From UBA6163 sp041753075 (lineage in GTDB: Bacteria; Planctomycetota; Planctomycetia; Pirellulales; Pirellulaceae): a DNA stretch of 37,152 bases. Below the pieces are notes generated by a model. The model worked only from the letters and a program-made list of their open reading frames with translations, had not been told where the DNA came from and did not search any database. How positions within the stretch are numbered: the first letter of the stretch is position 1; each line of letters begins with the position of its first letter. This document shows positions 16,833-25,526 of the stretch, piece after piece. A program made the position numbers and the translations under genes. Location of the stretch: assembly GCA_041753075.1 (NCBI GenBank), contig JBGSVE010000088.1:1-37152 (forward strand). The letters are read 5' to 3'.

Positions 16833-19532
16833 TCATTCGGATTTCGCGACGGCATTCGCAGCGAATTGGTGGATGTTGATCCGTCCGCGAACGGGATCAA
16901 AGGGGTTTTGCGGTGCTTCATTACCGTAAATGTCGCGGCCGGCGATGTGTCTCAAGAATCCTTTGCGATCGCAATGATCCAGCAGGCGTCGTTGCGATGT
17001 CAACTCCGCGACCAGCAACGGGTCAATCGGATTGCCGGTCACGTCCAGCGCCAGATGCGGATGCGATTCTGCGATTCTGCGGATCGAATCGGTGCTCAAG
17101 TTGCAATCTCGCAGGCCCAGAAATCGCAACGACTTGGCCGCGCGGCCCGACAACAGGTCCAGCACCTCAGGCGTTATCGTCGATTCGGACAAATCCAATC
17201 GGTCCAACATGCCGCGCACCAGGCAACCGCCGAGCGTATCGGCCGTAATTCCAATTCCGGACAACTCGAGCTCGATCAACTGGCGAACGTCCGTCAAGCT
17301 TGCTAAGTCAGCTTGAGCCAGCGGACAATGATTCAACGAAACCTTCTGTAGGTTGCTTAGCCCAGTCAAAAAGTCGAGCGTTGGTTTGGAAACGCGTGTT
17401 TCGCTGAAATCGATATCGCTAAGTAATCTCATTCGTTGCCAATTGCTGGCGAAGATCTCATCGTCCAGACCGCTCCCTGGCAACGTCAAAACGGTGAGCT
17501 TGGTCAGCATACCGACGTTCTTCAGCGCGTCACGCGATAGCTTGCCATAGGCGACCGTGAGGTGATCGAGATCGGCGCATTGCCAAACGTGCTTACAGAA
17601 GTCATCGTTGGCGCGATCGCCACCAATCGCAAAAAACCGCAGATCCCGAATACCTTCGACTGCGGCATCCGGCGGCAACGGTCCGTTTACCGACAACCCT
17701 TGGAGCGAATACGCGTCGTGAATGTCGAGCATTTCGACCTTGGCACCGAGCATTAACTCAGCCTCCAATTGTGGCGACTGACGAATTTTGATGCGGCGGG
17801 CTTGGTAGGCTTCGGTACCGACAAATTCGCGCAGGTTGGCCTGGTTGATAATTTCGATAAAATCGAATTGCTCGTTTGAGACTAACATGCGTTCCAACGG
17901 CAGCCCGCGGCGAAGCATATCGGCTGCTTCTTGGTCGCTGATCGGACACCCGCGTACATCCAGACTCTTGAGCCGCGGCAGCGCGGCGAGATCAGCGAGT
18001 TGCGACCCATCGATTCCGCAATACGAAAGATCGAGCTTGCGAATTCGCTTGTTTTTTGTCAACGGTTTCAGATCCAACTTGCCCAGCGGCAGCGTGCTGA
18101 GATCAATGTGCAGCGGTCCGTCGCTGTTGCCCAGTGACTCGATCCACTGTTGGACACGATCGGGCGGCAACTTGTGTTGTGAAATGGAGTTCCGCAAGTC
18201 ATCAACGGCCAGCAGGCTGATCGATAGCCTTTGCAGATTCGGCACGTTCTCGTAATGAAACGAATTTAAGTCGAGCGCATCGAACGACAACTCCTGCAAG
18301 CTCGGCAATTCTTTGATGTAAACGTCGGAAAAACAAAGCGTCGTTGGCGTTCGCGCGCCCGATACGGAGCGAAAGATCAGTTCTTGTTCATTCGCATAAA
18401 TCTGTTTCAACAACGGCGCGTTCTCGATCCGCAACGAATACCGCTGCATCGTCTCGAGGCTGAGCGTACTGAGCTTGAAGAGATTGCGCAAATCAAGCTT
18501 GACGACGTCATCGTTCACTGAGATGTCGCTGCGCCGAACACTCAACTCAAGTAATTCGGTTAATCCGTCGAGCGTCAACGAGTCCGTTCCGTCTGGCGGA
18601 CGTGTCAGCAACAACGACGTCAGCGTCGTCGGCCAATCGCTCTTGGGAACACTCGACAAACGAATGTCGCTGTCCATCAAATCCAAGCGTCGCAACTTTT
18701 CCAGTTTCGAAATGCCGCACAAACCGTGTTGCAAACCAACGCAGCCGCCCAGTTGCAACCAACGCAGATTCTTGATCCGACCGATCGCCGCTAATTGCTC
18801 ACCGTCCAGCTCAGCACCACGCACCGACAAATGATTGAAATTAGACTTCTGGGACAGAAAATCAAGTGTCTCGACCGTCGGCGATTGGCGAACCGTACCC
18901 AGCGAAGTCAACGTCGGAATCTGACTGATCGCGACCACGGTTTCGGGAACTTGATCGAAGGTGTAGACGCCGCGAATCCGCGAGCAAAATGATAAAATTG
19001 GCCTCGGAATCAACTGGGTCAAGGGCGACGGAACGTGCGCGGCGCGAAGCACTGCGGCGCGACGTGATAATCGCTGCGCCAATGCTTGGTCGCGTTGCGT
19101 TTGCGATGCGAACCAAGCAGAAATCGCCACGAGCACGCCGACCAGGCCGACCAGGCCGACTCCGCAGGCGATCCGCATGATCTTGCCGGTGTTACGAGGC
19201 CATCTCGCCGCAGCCACTGCGGCGATGGTCACACCAAGCCCAATCAGACAGTTTAAAACCACCATCCACCAAGACCAAAAATGCGGCTGGCCGACCGGAT
19301 CGTCTTCCCATTGGCGGACGTAAGCAAACGGAAATCCACCGCGGCGCAGTTGGTAGTAGCTGAAAAATTGGCTCTCAAAAACAAATTCACCAGCGCTAGG
19401 TGGATAAAGATATTCGACAGCGACCGCGACGTACTGGTACGGCCAATTCAGCACAACAAATAAGACGGGAATGACGACGAGCAGCGTGATGGTCGCGGAA
19501 TTCGCACGCCCCTGCACCGTTTGCGCCCCCAT
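16833..19532 (-). CDS. Large membrane-anchored leucine-rich-repeat protein
   Basis: Protein of 899 residues with three predicted N-terminal transmembrane helices ('ATITLLVVIPVLFVVLNWPY', 'WMVVLNCLIGLGVTIAAVAA', 'GVGLVGLVGVLVAISAWFA'), then about 700 residues of irregular leucine-rich repeats. Repeat examples are 'RIRKLDLSYCGIDGSQLADL', 'LPRLKSLDVRGCPISDQEA', 'LQKVSLNHCPLAQADLASL' and 'LRFLGLRDCNLSTDSI'. They are of the LxxLxLxxC(x)I type seen in RNI/CC-type bacterial LRR proteins. LRR arrays usually bind proteins or other ligands; nothing here shows a catalytic domain. It is preceded by 134 bp of non-coding DNA after the glycosylase gene. The role is unknown. Confidence 0.85.
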   Translation of the reverse strand: MGAQTVQGRANSATITLLVVIPVLFVVLNWPYQYVAVAVEYLYPPSAGEFVFESQFFSYYQLRRGGFPFAYVRQWEDDPVGQPHFWSWWMVVLNCLIGLGVTIAAVAAARWPRNTGKIMRIACGVGLVGLVGVLVAISAWFASQTQRDQALAQRLSRRAAVLRAAHVPSPLTQLIPRPILSFCSRIRGVYTFDQVPETVVAISQIPTLTSLGTVRQSPTVETLDFLSQKSNFNHLSVRGAELDGEQLAAIGRIKNLRWLQLGGCVGLQHGLCGISKLEKLRRLDLMDSDIRLSSVPKSDWPTTLTSLLLTRPPDGTDSLTLDGLTELLELSVRRSDISVNDDVVKLDLRNLFKLSTLSLETMQRYSLRIENAPLLKQIYANEQELIFRSVSGARTPTTLCFSDVYIKELPSLQELSFDALDLNSFHYENVPNLQRLSISLLAVDDLRNSISQHKLPPDRVQQWIESLGNSDGPLHIDLSTLPLGKLDLKPLTKNKRIRKLDLSYCGIDGSQLADLAALPRLKSLDVRGCPISDQEAADMLRRGLPLERMLVSNEQFDFIEIINQANLREFVGTEAYQARRIKIRQSPQLEAELMLGAKVEMLDIHDAYSLQGLSVNGPLPPDAAVEGIRDLRFFAIGGDRANDDFCKHVWQCADLDHLTVAYGKLSRDALKNVGMLTKLTVLTLPGSGLDDEIFASNWQRMRLLSDIDFSETRVSKPTLDFLTGLSNLQKVSLNHCPLAQADLASLTDVRQLIELELSGIGITADTLGGCLVRGMLDRLDLSESTITPEVLDLLSGRAAKSLRFLGLRDCNLSTDSIRRIAESHPHLALDVTGNPIDPLLVAELTSQRRLLDHCDRKGFLRHIAGRDIYGNEAPQNPFDPVRGRINIHQFAANAVAKSE

Positions 19533-19666
19533 AATTTGCCGCCGATTGCATCTGAGTTTTTACCGAGAAAACCTCGCCGAGTTCCTATCGTAGCCCAGTC
19601 CGCGATACCAATGTTGACTCCAGCGGCAAATCAATTGTGTGGCGTTGCAAATCAAATTGCCAGCGT

Positions 19667-20413
19667 CTACCCAACCCAAACGCCCGCATCGGCCAATTGC
19701 TTGGCAACCACGCCGGACCAATCGCGATTCGCCGCTGGACTGGCCGGACTCGGGTGCAATATCCGCACGACTCGCGGTTGCCATGTCGCATCGAACATCG
19801 GTGCGGCGACGCGCTGCAAACACGTTTCCGCAAACGCGCCCACACCAACGAGAAACTGCGGACGCAGCAGCGCCAGACAACTGCTCAAATGCGCATCGCA
19901 AGCCGCTTGTAAAGGTTGCCACTGCGCAGCCGGCAACTTGTCTGGCGTCAGGTTTCGCACCGGCGGTTGGATAAATATCAAGGGACAATAGTTAACGACA
20001 AAGTGCCGCGCGAAGAACGCGTCAGCCGTCCCGAAGCGATCGCGAAACAGTCCCCACAATCGCGCCCCGCTGACTTCGCTTTTCTTACAAGCGAAACCTT
20101 CAATCGGGCGTTGGGGATGTTCATTGTCTGGACGCGTGACCTCGCCCGTGATCCCCAGCCAATCGCGCACCGCCGCAATTTGACCAAACGGAACTCCCGT
20201 TTGCGCCATGCCCCACGGCCCCGGATTCATTCCCAAGAACAACACGTCGGTCGCCTTGACGTTGCATTTTCTTAAATAGCTGCAATGCGGTTCCCAAGCA
20301 TGGCGCAGCGGATTGTAAACGTGCGTCACCGGTGCGGAGAACGCGATCTTGTCCACCTCATCCGCAAGCTTGGCCGCTAACTTGACCAGTGTCGGTGTCT
20401 CGCGCCGGGTCAT
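19667..20413 (-). CDS. SMUG1-type single-strand-selective uracil-DNA glycosylase
   Basis: Predicted to excise uracil (and possibly 5-hydroxymethyluracil) from DNA, starting base excision repair. The 248-residue product has the SMUG1 signature 'GMNPGPWGMAQTGVPFG' (residues 61-77, with Asn63 as the active-site Asn), 'VSGARLWGLFRDRFG' (114-128), 'NYCPLIF' and 'HPSPASPAAN' (His220). The layout closely follows the vertebrate SMUG1 motif set, which is unusual among bacterial uracil glycosylases. The start ATG overlaps the stop of the upstream gene in an ATGA tetranucleotide, so translation is probably coupled to the shikimate-dehydrogenase-like protein. Confidence 0.93.
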   Translation of the reverse strand: MTRRETPTLVKLAAKLADEVDKIAFSAPVTHVYNPLRHAWEPHCSYLRKCNVKATDVLFLGMNPGPWGMAQTGVPFGQIAAVRDWLGITGEVTRPDNEHPQRPIEGFACKKSEVSGARLWGLFRDRFGTADAFFARHFVVNYCPLIFIQPPVRNLTPDKLPAAQWQPLQAACDAHLSSCLALLRPQFLVGVGAFAETCLQRVAAPMFDATWQPRVVRILHPSPASPAANRDWSGVVAKQLADAGVWVG

Positions 20414-21354
20414 ATTTCCAAATACTCTTCAATGGCCTCGCGAATCGTTTCGATGTCGGGGCCTGTCCCAGTCCAACGCTCGATCGCCAACACCAATCGC
20501 TCGACGTCCAGATCGACGCTGGTGATGACGCGTCGGGGTGTGCCATCGGTTGCCGCCGCTGCCGCCCAAGCTGGATAGGTTCCCGACAGGTCAAAGACCA
20601 GCGATTCGCCATGCAATTGCGGCAGCAGATCAAGCAGAAACTCCGTCGGCGGAATCGTACTGGCCGCTTTGCCCCTGTGCTTCTTGCTCGGCTTGGAATC
20701 CAACGTCCAAATAATCCATCGCGGCTGCGGCACCAAACACGCCTGTGCGACGGGCGCTTCAAACTCGGTCACCGATTCATCTTCGTCTTGTTGCCCGACG
20801 ACTTCAGACTCCGCCGCGGCGGTCACGGCCCATGGCACCAGCGCCGCACCCACAACCGCATCGACCTGCGGCGGCAGCAATTGGCTAAGCGGCAACACGC
20901 GCTTCGGGAGCACCGCCGAATCTCCCACCAACAAACATCGATCCAGCGGGTGACCAATGACTTGCCCGTGAGCGGCCAGCAACTTCGTCGCGGCGGGGGC
21001 AAGCAAATTGACCGCTAGGAGTTGATGGTTTTCGTCACGAATCAAACAGTCGTGCCACGAATCGTCCGGCGCAGCGTCAACGGGCGTGACATTGGTCCCA
21101 GCGGCGAGCGATTGCAAGATGCGGTAGACTTCCGTTTGGTACGGTGGCGCTATTATCGCACCACAAAACCCCAGTGAATCAATTCCCGCGATCGCCCGCT
21201 GCAGCATCTCGGGTTGGACATCAAATGAAATGAATTGCCAATCCAGCCCGAGCGCCGCCAGCGCCCGTTGCGTTACGAACTGCGTCGGATTGCCCGCGAT
21301 CGGATGCCCGATGGCACATAAAGCAGACTGAATGGGCGAATCATCCATGGGCAC
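20410..21354 (-). CDS. Degenerate shikimate dehydrogenase-like protein
   Basis: The 314-residue product resembles AroE in outline. Its N-terminal part has 'AIGHPIAGNPTQFVTQRAL', where AroE has G-N-P-I-x-H-S-x-S-P, and 'ALGLDWQFISFDV' then 'GFCGAIIAPPYQTEVY', where AroE has the catalytic N-V-T-x-P-x-K. The Ser-x-Ser substrate motif and the catalytic Lys are not present. A possible dinucleotide-binding segment is 'RCLLVGDSAVLPKRVLPL', with little of the usual glycine-rich loop. The C-terminal acidic and Ala-rich part is poorly conserved. I therefore expect no normal shikimate dehydrogenase activity. The protein may be a binding or regulatory relative. It overlaps the SMUG1 gene by 4 bp. Other families cannot be excluded. 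Confidence 0.6.
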   Translation of the reverse strand: MPMDDSPIQSALCAIGHPIAGNPTQFVTQRALAALGLDWQFISFDVQPEMLQRAIAGIDSLGFCGAIIAPPYQTEVYRILQSLAAGTNVTPVDAAPDDSWHDCLIRDENHQLLAVNLLAPAATKLLAAHGQVIGHPLDRCLLVGDSAVLPKRVLPLSQLLPPQVDAVVGAALVPWAVTAAAESEVVGQQDEDESVTEFEAPVAQACLVPQPRWIIWTLDSKPSKKHRGKAASTIPPTEFLLDLLPQLHGESLVFDLSGTYPAWAAAAATDGTPRRVITSVDLDVERLVLAIERWTGTGPDIETIREAIEEYLEI

Positions 21355-21412
21355 AAACTAGGCTCTGTTTGAAAAGGGATCGTTGCAACGTGTATCCGAG
21401 TGACAAATCGCT

Positions 21413-22195
21413 ATGCCGCTAACCGTACTTTGGATCATCGCCTGCTTCATAGTACAGTTTTCGCTGGCGGTGCACGCCGTCAATGTATCATCCGACGTCT
21501 TTGCCTGGGTCTGGATCGGTTCGATGTGGGCGGGCTGGTCCGCAGCGGTTTGGATCTCGTCGGCAATCCGTCACCTGCCGCTGCGCCTCGTCGAGTTGAC
21601 GATCGTCGGCGCGTGGCATGTATTTTGGATGGCGACCTCGCGCAACGAAATACCGCTGCGCTACGTCTTGATGCTGGGCGGATACGCAGTTGTCCAAACG
21701 ATTCTGTTTCGCATGCTCGCAGTTCCCGATTGGAGCGGAAAGCCGCTACGGTTGTCGCGCTTCACCGCCAGCAAACGTCAATTCACAATCGCCGAGTTAT
21801 TGGTTCTAACAACCGCGACCGCGCTGCTTGCCGTCAGTGCGAAGACCTACCAGGATGCCGTGGGCCTGCAGTTTTGGATTGGAATTCCATGGGTGTTTTT
21901 CGTTTTTGCGATGAATGCCGTGTGCTGTGTTTGGGCGATCACGAAACCAACTCGCCGTTTGCGCAGCGCGTATGCAGTCGCGCTGCTGTGTGTCATTGCC
22001 GCGGGCTCGTTTTCGATCGCCTGGCTCGAGGGCAGCCTGGCTGTTCCGGCTCGTCCCTATCTGTTTTGGTGGCCCTATTTTGTGTTGCAAAGTATGTTCG
22101 CGATCAATTGGACCCTGTTGGCCGCGTGTGGATGGCTCGATTCCCATCGCGACAGCATACAACCGCCCGAGGAAGGCGGTTTGGGGGTAAACTAG
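21413..22195 (+). CDS. Polytopic membrane protein with planctomycete 'QFTIAELLVLTT' segment
   Basis: Function unknown. The 260-residue product has about six to seven hydrophobic helices (for example 'VLWIIACFIVQFSLAV', 'WVFFVFAMNAVCCVWAI', 'AYAVALLCVIAAGSFSIAW'). In the middle, 'RQFTIAELLVLTTATALLA' matches a segment that recurs in many planctomycete membrane proteins just before a transmembrane helix; its role is not known. ATG 21413 was used, 58 bp from the divergent AroE-like gene, so the short gap must hold two promoters. The stop lies 4 bp before thiG, so cotranscription with thiG is likely, but there is no evidence it takes part in thiamine synthesis. Confidence 0.75.
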   Translation: MPLTVLWIIACFIVQFSLAVHAVNVSSDVFAWVWIGSMWAGWSAAVWISSAIRHLPLRLVELTIVGAWHVFWMATSRNEIPLRYVLMLGGYAVVQTILFRMLAVPDWSGKPLRLSRFTASKRQFTIAELLVLTTATALLAVSAKTYQDAVGLQFWIGIPWVFFVFAMNAVCCVWAITKPTRRLRSAYAVALLCVIAAGSFSIAWLEGSLAVPARPYLFWWPYFVLQSMFAINWTLLAACGWLDSHRDSIQPPEEGGLGVN

Positions 22196-22199
22196 TTGC

Positions 22200-23057
22200 A
22201 TGATTCATCCTGAAACCATTGACGCGACTACATCGAGTGACGCTGCCTTGATCGTCGGCAACCATTCGCTCACCAGCCGATTGATCGTGGGCACGGGACG
22301 ATACGAAACGATGGAGCAAATGCGTGCGTCGCTTGACCAATCGGGTGCGACGTGTGTGACGGTGGCCGTTCGCCGCGAGCGACTCTACAACCAGACCGGC
22401 CAAAATATCCTCGACTTCATTGACCTGGACCGCTACACACTGCTGCCCAACACGGCTGGTTGTTACAACGCAGCCGATGCCATTCGCGCCGCCAAGCTGG
22501 GCCGCGAAATTTTGCGCACGCTCGGCAATCCCGGTGCCGATTGGGTCAAGCTGGAAGTTCTCGGCGACAGCAAGACGCTGCTGCCCGACCCAGTCGAGAC
22601 GTTGACGGCGTGTCGCGAATTGGTCGCCGAAGGGTTTTCGGTATTGTGCTACACCAGCGATGATCCGGTGACGGCCAGACGATTGAAGGAATTGGGTGCG
22701 GCCAGCGTGATGCCCGCCGGCAGTCCCATCGGCAGCGGCCAGGGACTATTGAACCTGAATAACCTGCGGATCATTCTCGAGTATCTGAAACTGGGCGACC
22801 CGACCTATCCGGTGATCGTCGATGCGGGTGTGGGAACGGCCAGCGACGTTTCGATCGCGTTTGAATTGGGGGCTGACGGCGTGCTCTTGAACACCGCCAT
22901 TGCGCACGCCCGCGATCCGGTGTTGATGGCCAGCGCCATGCGTCACGCCGCGATCGCTGGACGCAAAGCCTTTCTCGCCGGTCGCATTCCCAAACGGCTG
23001 TATGCCAGCGCCAGCAGCCCGGCCGAAGGCGTGATCAGCACTCGACCCTACCAGTAG
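22200..23057 (+). CDS. thiG: Thiazole synthase
   Basis: Forms the thiazole phosphate carboxylate of thiamine from deoxyxylulose 5-phosphate, dehydroglycine and ThiS-thiocarboxylate. The 285-residue product has 'LIVGTGRYETMEQMR', 'CVTVAVRRERL', 'WVKLEVLGDSKTLLPDP' (containing the Schiff-base Lys of the WVKLEV segment), 'VIVDAGVGTASDVSIAFELG' and 'GRIPKRLYASASSP' at the C-terminus, all typical of ThiG. The first 20 residues are an extension compared with the usual length of about 255. No thiS, thiF or thiE lies nearby. The gene is convergent with glgB across a 116-bp gap containing a duplicated hairpin. Confidence 0.95.
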   Translation: MIHPETIDATTSSDAALIVGNHSLTSRLIVGTGRYETMEQMRASLDQSGATCVTVAVRRERLYNQTGQNILDFIDLDRYTLLPNTAGCYNAADAIRAAKLGREILRTLGNPGADWVKLEVLGDSKTLLPDPVETLTACRELVAEGFSVLCYTSDDPVTARRLKELGAASVMPAGSPIGSGQGLLNLNNLRIILEYLKLGDPTYPVIVDAGVGTASDVSIAFELGADGVLLNTAIAHARDPVLMASAMRHAAIAGRKAFLAGRIPKRLYASASSPAEGVISTRPYQ

Positions 23058-23072
23058 CGGCTTAAATTGAAG

Positions 23073-23092
23073 AACGGTTGTCCCCAACCGTT
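23073..23092. terminator. Hairpin between thiG and glgB, copy 1
   Basis: AACGGTTG (23073-23080) and CAACCGTT (23085-23092) form an 8-bp stem with a TCCC loop. There is only a short T run after it on the + strand, so intrinsic termination of thiG is possible but weak. Its position 15 bp after the thiG stop supports that role. Confidence 0.45.
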
Positions 23093-23143
23093 TGGGCACG
23101 CACTAACCTTCGTGACGGAAGATCGTTACCGACAAAATTGGAG

Positions 23144-23163
23144 AACGGTTGCCGCCAACCGTT
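23144..23163. terminator. Hairpin between thiG and glgB, copy 2
   Basis: AACGGTTG (23144-23151) and CAACCGTT (23156-23163) form the same 8-bp stem with a CCGC loop. It lies 11 bp beyond the glgB stop on the minus strand and could end that transcript. The stem is unchanged between copies while the loop has two differences, as expected if pairing matters. Confidence 0.45.
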
Positions 23164-23173
23164 TGGGCACGCT

Positions 23174-25435
23174 CTAACCTTCGTGACGGAAGATCGTTAC
23201 CGACAACGGTGGCAAGTTAATCGAGATGCTTTCGGGGCGAGCGTGATGGCCATATCCGTTGGTGTTCCTGCCCGGATAATTGCCGACGTTCGATCCGCCG
23301 TAGGAAATACTATCGCTGTTAAACACCTCTTTCCAAAATCCAGCGTATGGTACGCCGACATGGTAACCCTGGCGAACCACGGGTGTGAAGTTGCAACAGA
23401 TCAACAGCGGTGCGGCGTCTTGGCCTTTGCGCAAGTAAACCAAAATACTGTCGTTTCCATTTTGGCAATCGATCCACTCGAACCCATCGGGCGAAAAATC
23501 AGACAAGTGTAACGCGGGTTGCTCAATCACCAACTTGTTCAAGTCGGACACCAATTGTTGCACGCCACGATGCGTCTCGAAGTCCAACAATTCCCAATGC
23601 GGACCGCGATCATGATTCCATTCATCCCATTGGCCGATCTCGCCGCCCATGAACAACAGTTTCTTGCCTGGATGTGTCCACATGTAAGCGTAAAGCAATC
23701 GCAGGTTGGCAAACTTTTGCCACATGTCGCCCGGCATCTGGGCAAGCAATGAACCCTTGCCGTGTACGACTTCGTCATGCGACAACGGCAACACGAAGTT
23801 TTCGGTGAACGCGTAAATCAAACTGAACGTCAACTCGTTGTGATGGAATTGGCGGTGAATCGGTTCGTGCCGCATGTAACGCAGCGTGTCGTTCATCCAG
23901 CCCATGTTCCATTTGAACGTGAAGCCCAAACCGCCGTCATAAATTGGCTTGGACACGCCCGGCCACGCCGTTGATTCTTCGGCAACCGTGACCGCACCGG
24001 GATGCTTCTCATGCACAACCGTGTTGAACTCGCGCAGGAAGTCCATCGCTTCGAGATTTTCGCGTCCGCCGTATTGATTGGGAATCCATTCACCGCCTTC
24101 ACGGCTATAATCCAAATACAACATCGACGCGACCGCATCGACGCGAAGTCCATCGATGTGATACTTGTCCATCCAAAATAACGCGTTAGCAATCAAGAAG
24201 TTGCGAACTTCGCTGCGTCCATAATTAAAGATCAACGTGCCCCAATCGGGATGTTCGCCTTGACGCGGGTCGGCGTGTTCGTACAGCGCCGATCCATCGA
24301 ACCGCCGCAGCCCATGATTGTCTTTGGGGAAGTGCGCCGGCACCCAATCGATCAACACACCAATTCCGTTTTGGTGCAGGTGATCGACAAAATACATGAA
24401 GTCGCTGGGCGACCCGTGACGGCTTGTCGGTGCGTAGTAGCCGACCGCTTGGTAACCCCACGAGCCCGTAAACGGATGCTCGTTGATCGGCATCAATTCG
24501 ACGTGCGTGAAATTCATGCGGTGGCAATAGTCGGCCAAGCGATGTGCCAAATCACGATAATTCAACCAACCATGAACGCGTCCCGGACCTTTTTGCCAAC
24601 TGCCCAAATGCACCTCGAACGCATTCATCGGCAAGTTCTGCGGATTCGACGCGGCGCGGCGGGCCAACCAATCGGCATCTTGCCAAGCGTGGCCGTTTAA
24701 GTCCGCAACAATCGAAGCGGTCAGCGGTGGCAATTCGGCGGCGAACCCAAGCGGATCGCACTTGTCGACCCATTCGCCGTGTTGAGTCAGCAACCGATAT
24801 TTGTACTTGTCGCCAACCTTGGCTCCGGGCACAAACAGTTCCCAAATGCCCAAGCTCGGATGAACGCGAGCAGCATGTTTGCGTCCATCCCAACCATTGA
24901 AATCGCCAACGACCTGGACGCCGCGCGCGTTCGGTGCCCAGACGGCGAAGTTCACGCCCGGCGTGCTATCGACGGTTCGCACCTGGGCACCCAGGCGACA
25001 ATACAATTCGTGGTGTTTGCCTTCACCGATCAAGTAACGGTCAAGGTCACTCAGCAACGAGGGAACGGCGTACGGATCTTGCATCAAAGTTGTCTTACCA
25101 TGGGAGTCAGATACCTCGATACTATACGCCGCTTCGGTCCGCTGCGACCGCCCTGAGTTTGCGGATCGCAAAAACTTTTCCGATTCGCTCTGGATTCCGT
25201 CGGCGGGAATGATCGCCTCGAAGAAACCCGCAGGATGCAACTTTCGCATCGGTCGCCGCGCCCCATCCAGGCGATCGATCACCCACGCTGCCGATGCTTG
25301 CGGCAAAAAACTTCTCACTGCAATCGCAGTCTCGCCACGATAGTCGATCCGATGGGGCCCCAGCAAATCGGCTGGGTTTTCGTACGTGCCGTCGATCAGG
25401 CTACCGATGCTGGACAATTGTAAAGCGGTTTGCAT
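23174..25435 (-). CDS. glgB: 1,4-alpha-glucan branching enzyme
   Basis: Introduces alpha-1,6 branches into glycogen. The 753-residue product (family about 730) has an N-terminal CBM48-type region ('NFAVWAPNARGVQVVGDFNG') and a GH13 catalytic barrel. Barrel motifs are 'VLIDWVPAHFPKD', 'DGLRVDAVASMLYLDYSR' (nucleophile Asp in GLRVDAV), 'VAEESTAWPGV' (acid/base Glu) and 'LPLSHDEVVHGKGSL' (third carboxylate). The C-terminal beta domain ends 'LPPLSVTIFRHEG'. No other glycogen gene is next to it. Its 3' end is part of the 71-bp tandem duplication, but the reading frame is intact. Confidence 0.97.
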   Translation of the reverse strand: MQTALQLSSIGSLIDGTYENPADLLGPHRIDYRGETAIAVRSFLPQASAAWVIDRLDGARRPMRKLHPAGFFEAIIPADGIQSESEKFLRSANSGRSQRTEAAYSIEVSDSHGKTTLMQDPYAVPSLLSDLDRYLIGEGKHHELYCRLGAQVRTVDSTPGVNFAVWAPNARGVQVVGDFNGWDGRKHAARVHPSLGIWELFVPGAKVGDKYKYRLLTQHGEWVDKCDPLGFAAELPPLTASIVADLNGHAWQDADWLARRAASNPQNLPMNAFEVHLGSWQKGPGRVHGWLNYRDLAHRLADYCHRMNFTHVELMPINEHPFTGSWGYQAVGYYAPTSRHGSPSDFMYFVDHLHQNGIGVLIDWVPAHFPKDNHGLRRFDGSALYEHADPRQGEHPDWGTLIFNYGRSEVRNFLIANALFWMDKYHIDGLRVDAVASMLYLDYSREGGEWIPNQYGGRENLEAMDFLREFNTVVHEKHPGAVTVAEESTAWPGVSKPIYDGGLGFTFKWNMGWMNDTLRYMRHEPIHRQFHHNELTFSLIYAFTENFVLPLSHDEVVHGKGSLLAQMPGDMWQKFANLRLLYAYMWTHPGKKLLFMGGEIGQWDEWNHDRGPHWELLDFETHRGVQQLVSDLNKLVIEQPALHLSDFSPDGFEWIDCQNGNDSILVYLRKGQDAAPLLICCNFTPVVRQGYHVGVPYAGFWKEVFNSDSISYGGSNVGNYPGRNTNGYGHHARPESISINLPPLSVTIFRHEG

Positions 25436-25526
25436 GGTGGGTTACTGGCGGATGAAATGGGGTGAATAAATGTCGACAAAAAGTGTTCCACGAAGATCCG
25501 TCGTCGTGCATTCATAAACTGACTTG

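Larger units (their letters stand above)
23065..23206. repeat. 71-bp tandem duplication spanning the 3' end of glgB
   Basis: Two adjacent copies, 23065-23135 and 23136-23206, differ at only four positions by eye, two of them in the hairpin loop and none in its stem. The right copy includes the last codons and TAG stop of glgB (-); the left copy repeats these as non-coding DNA between glgB and thiG. Each copy starts with an 8-bp stem hairpin. Confidence 0.9.
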
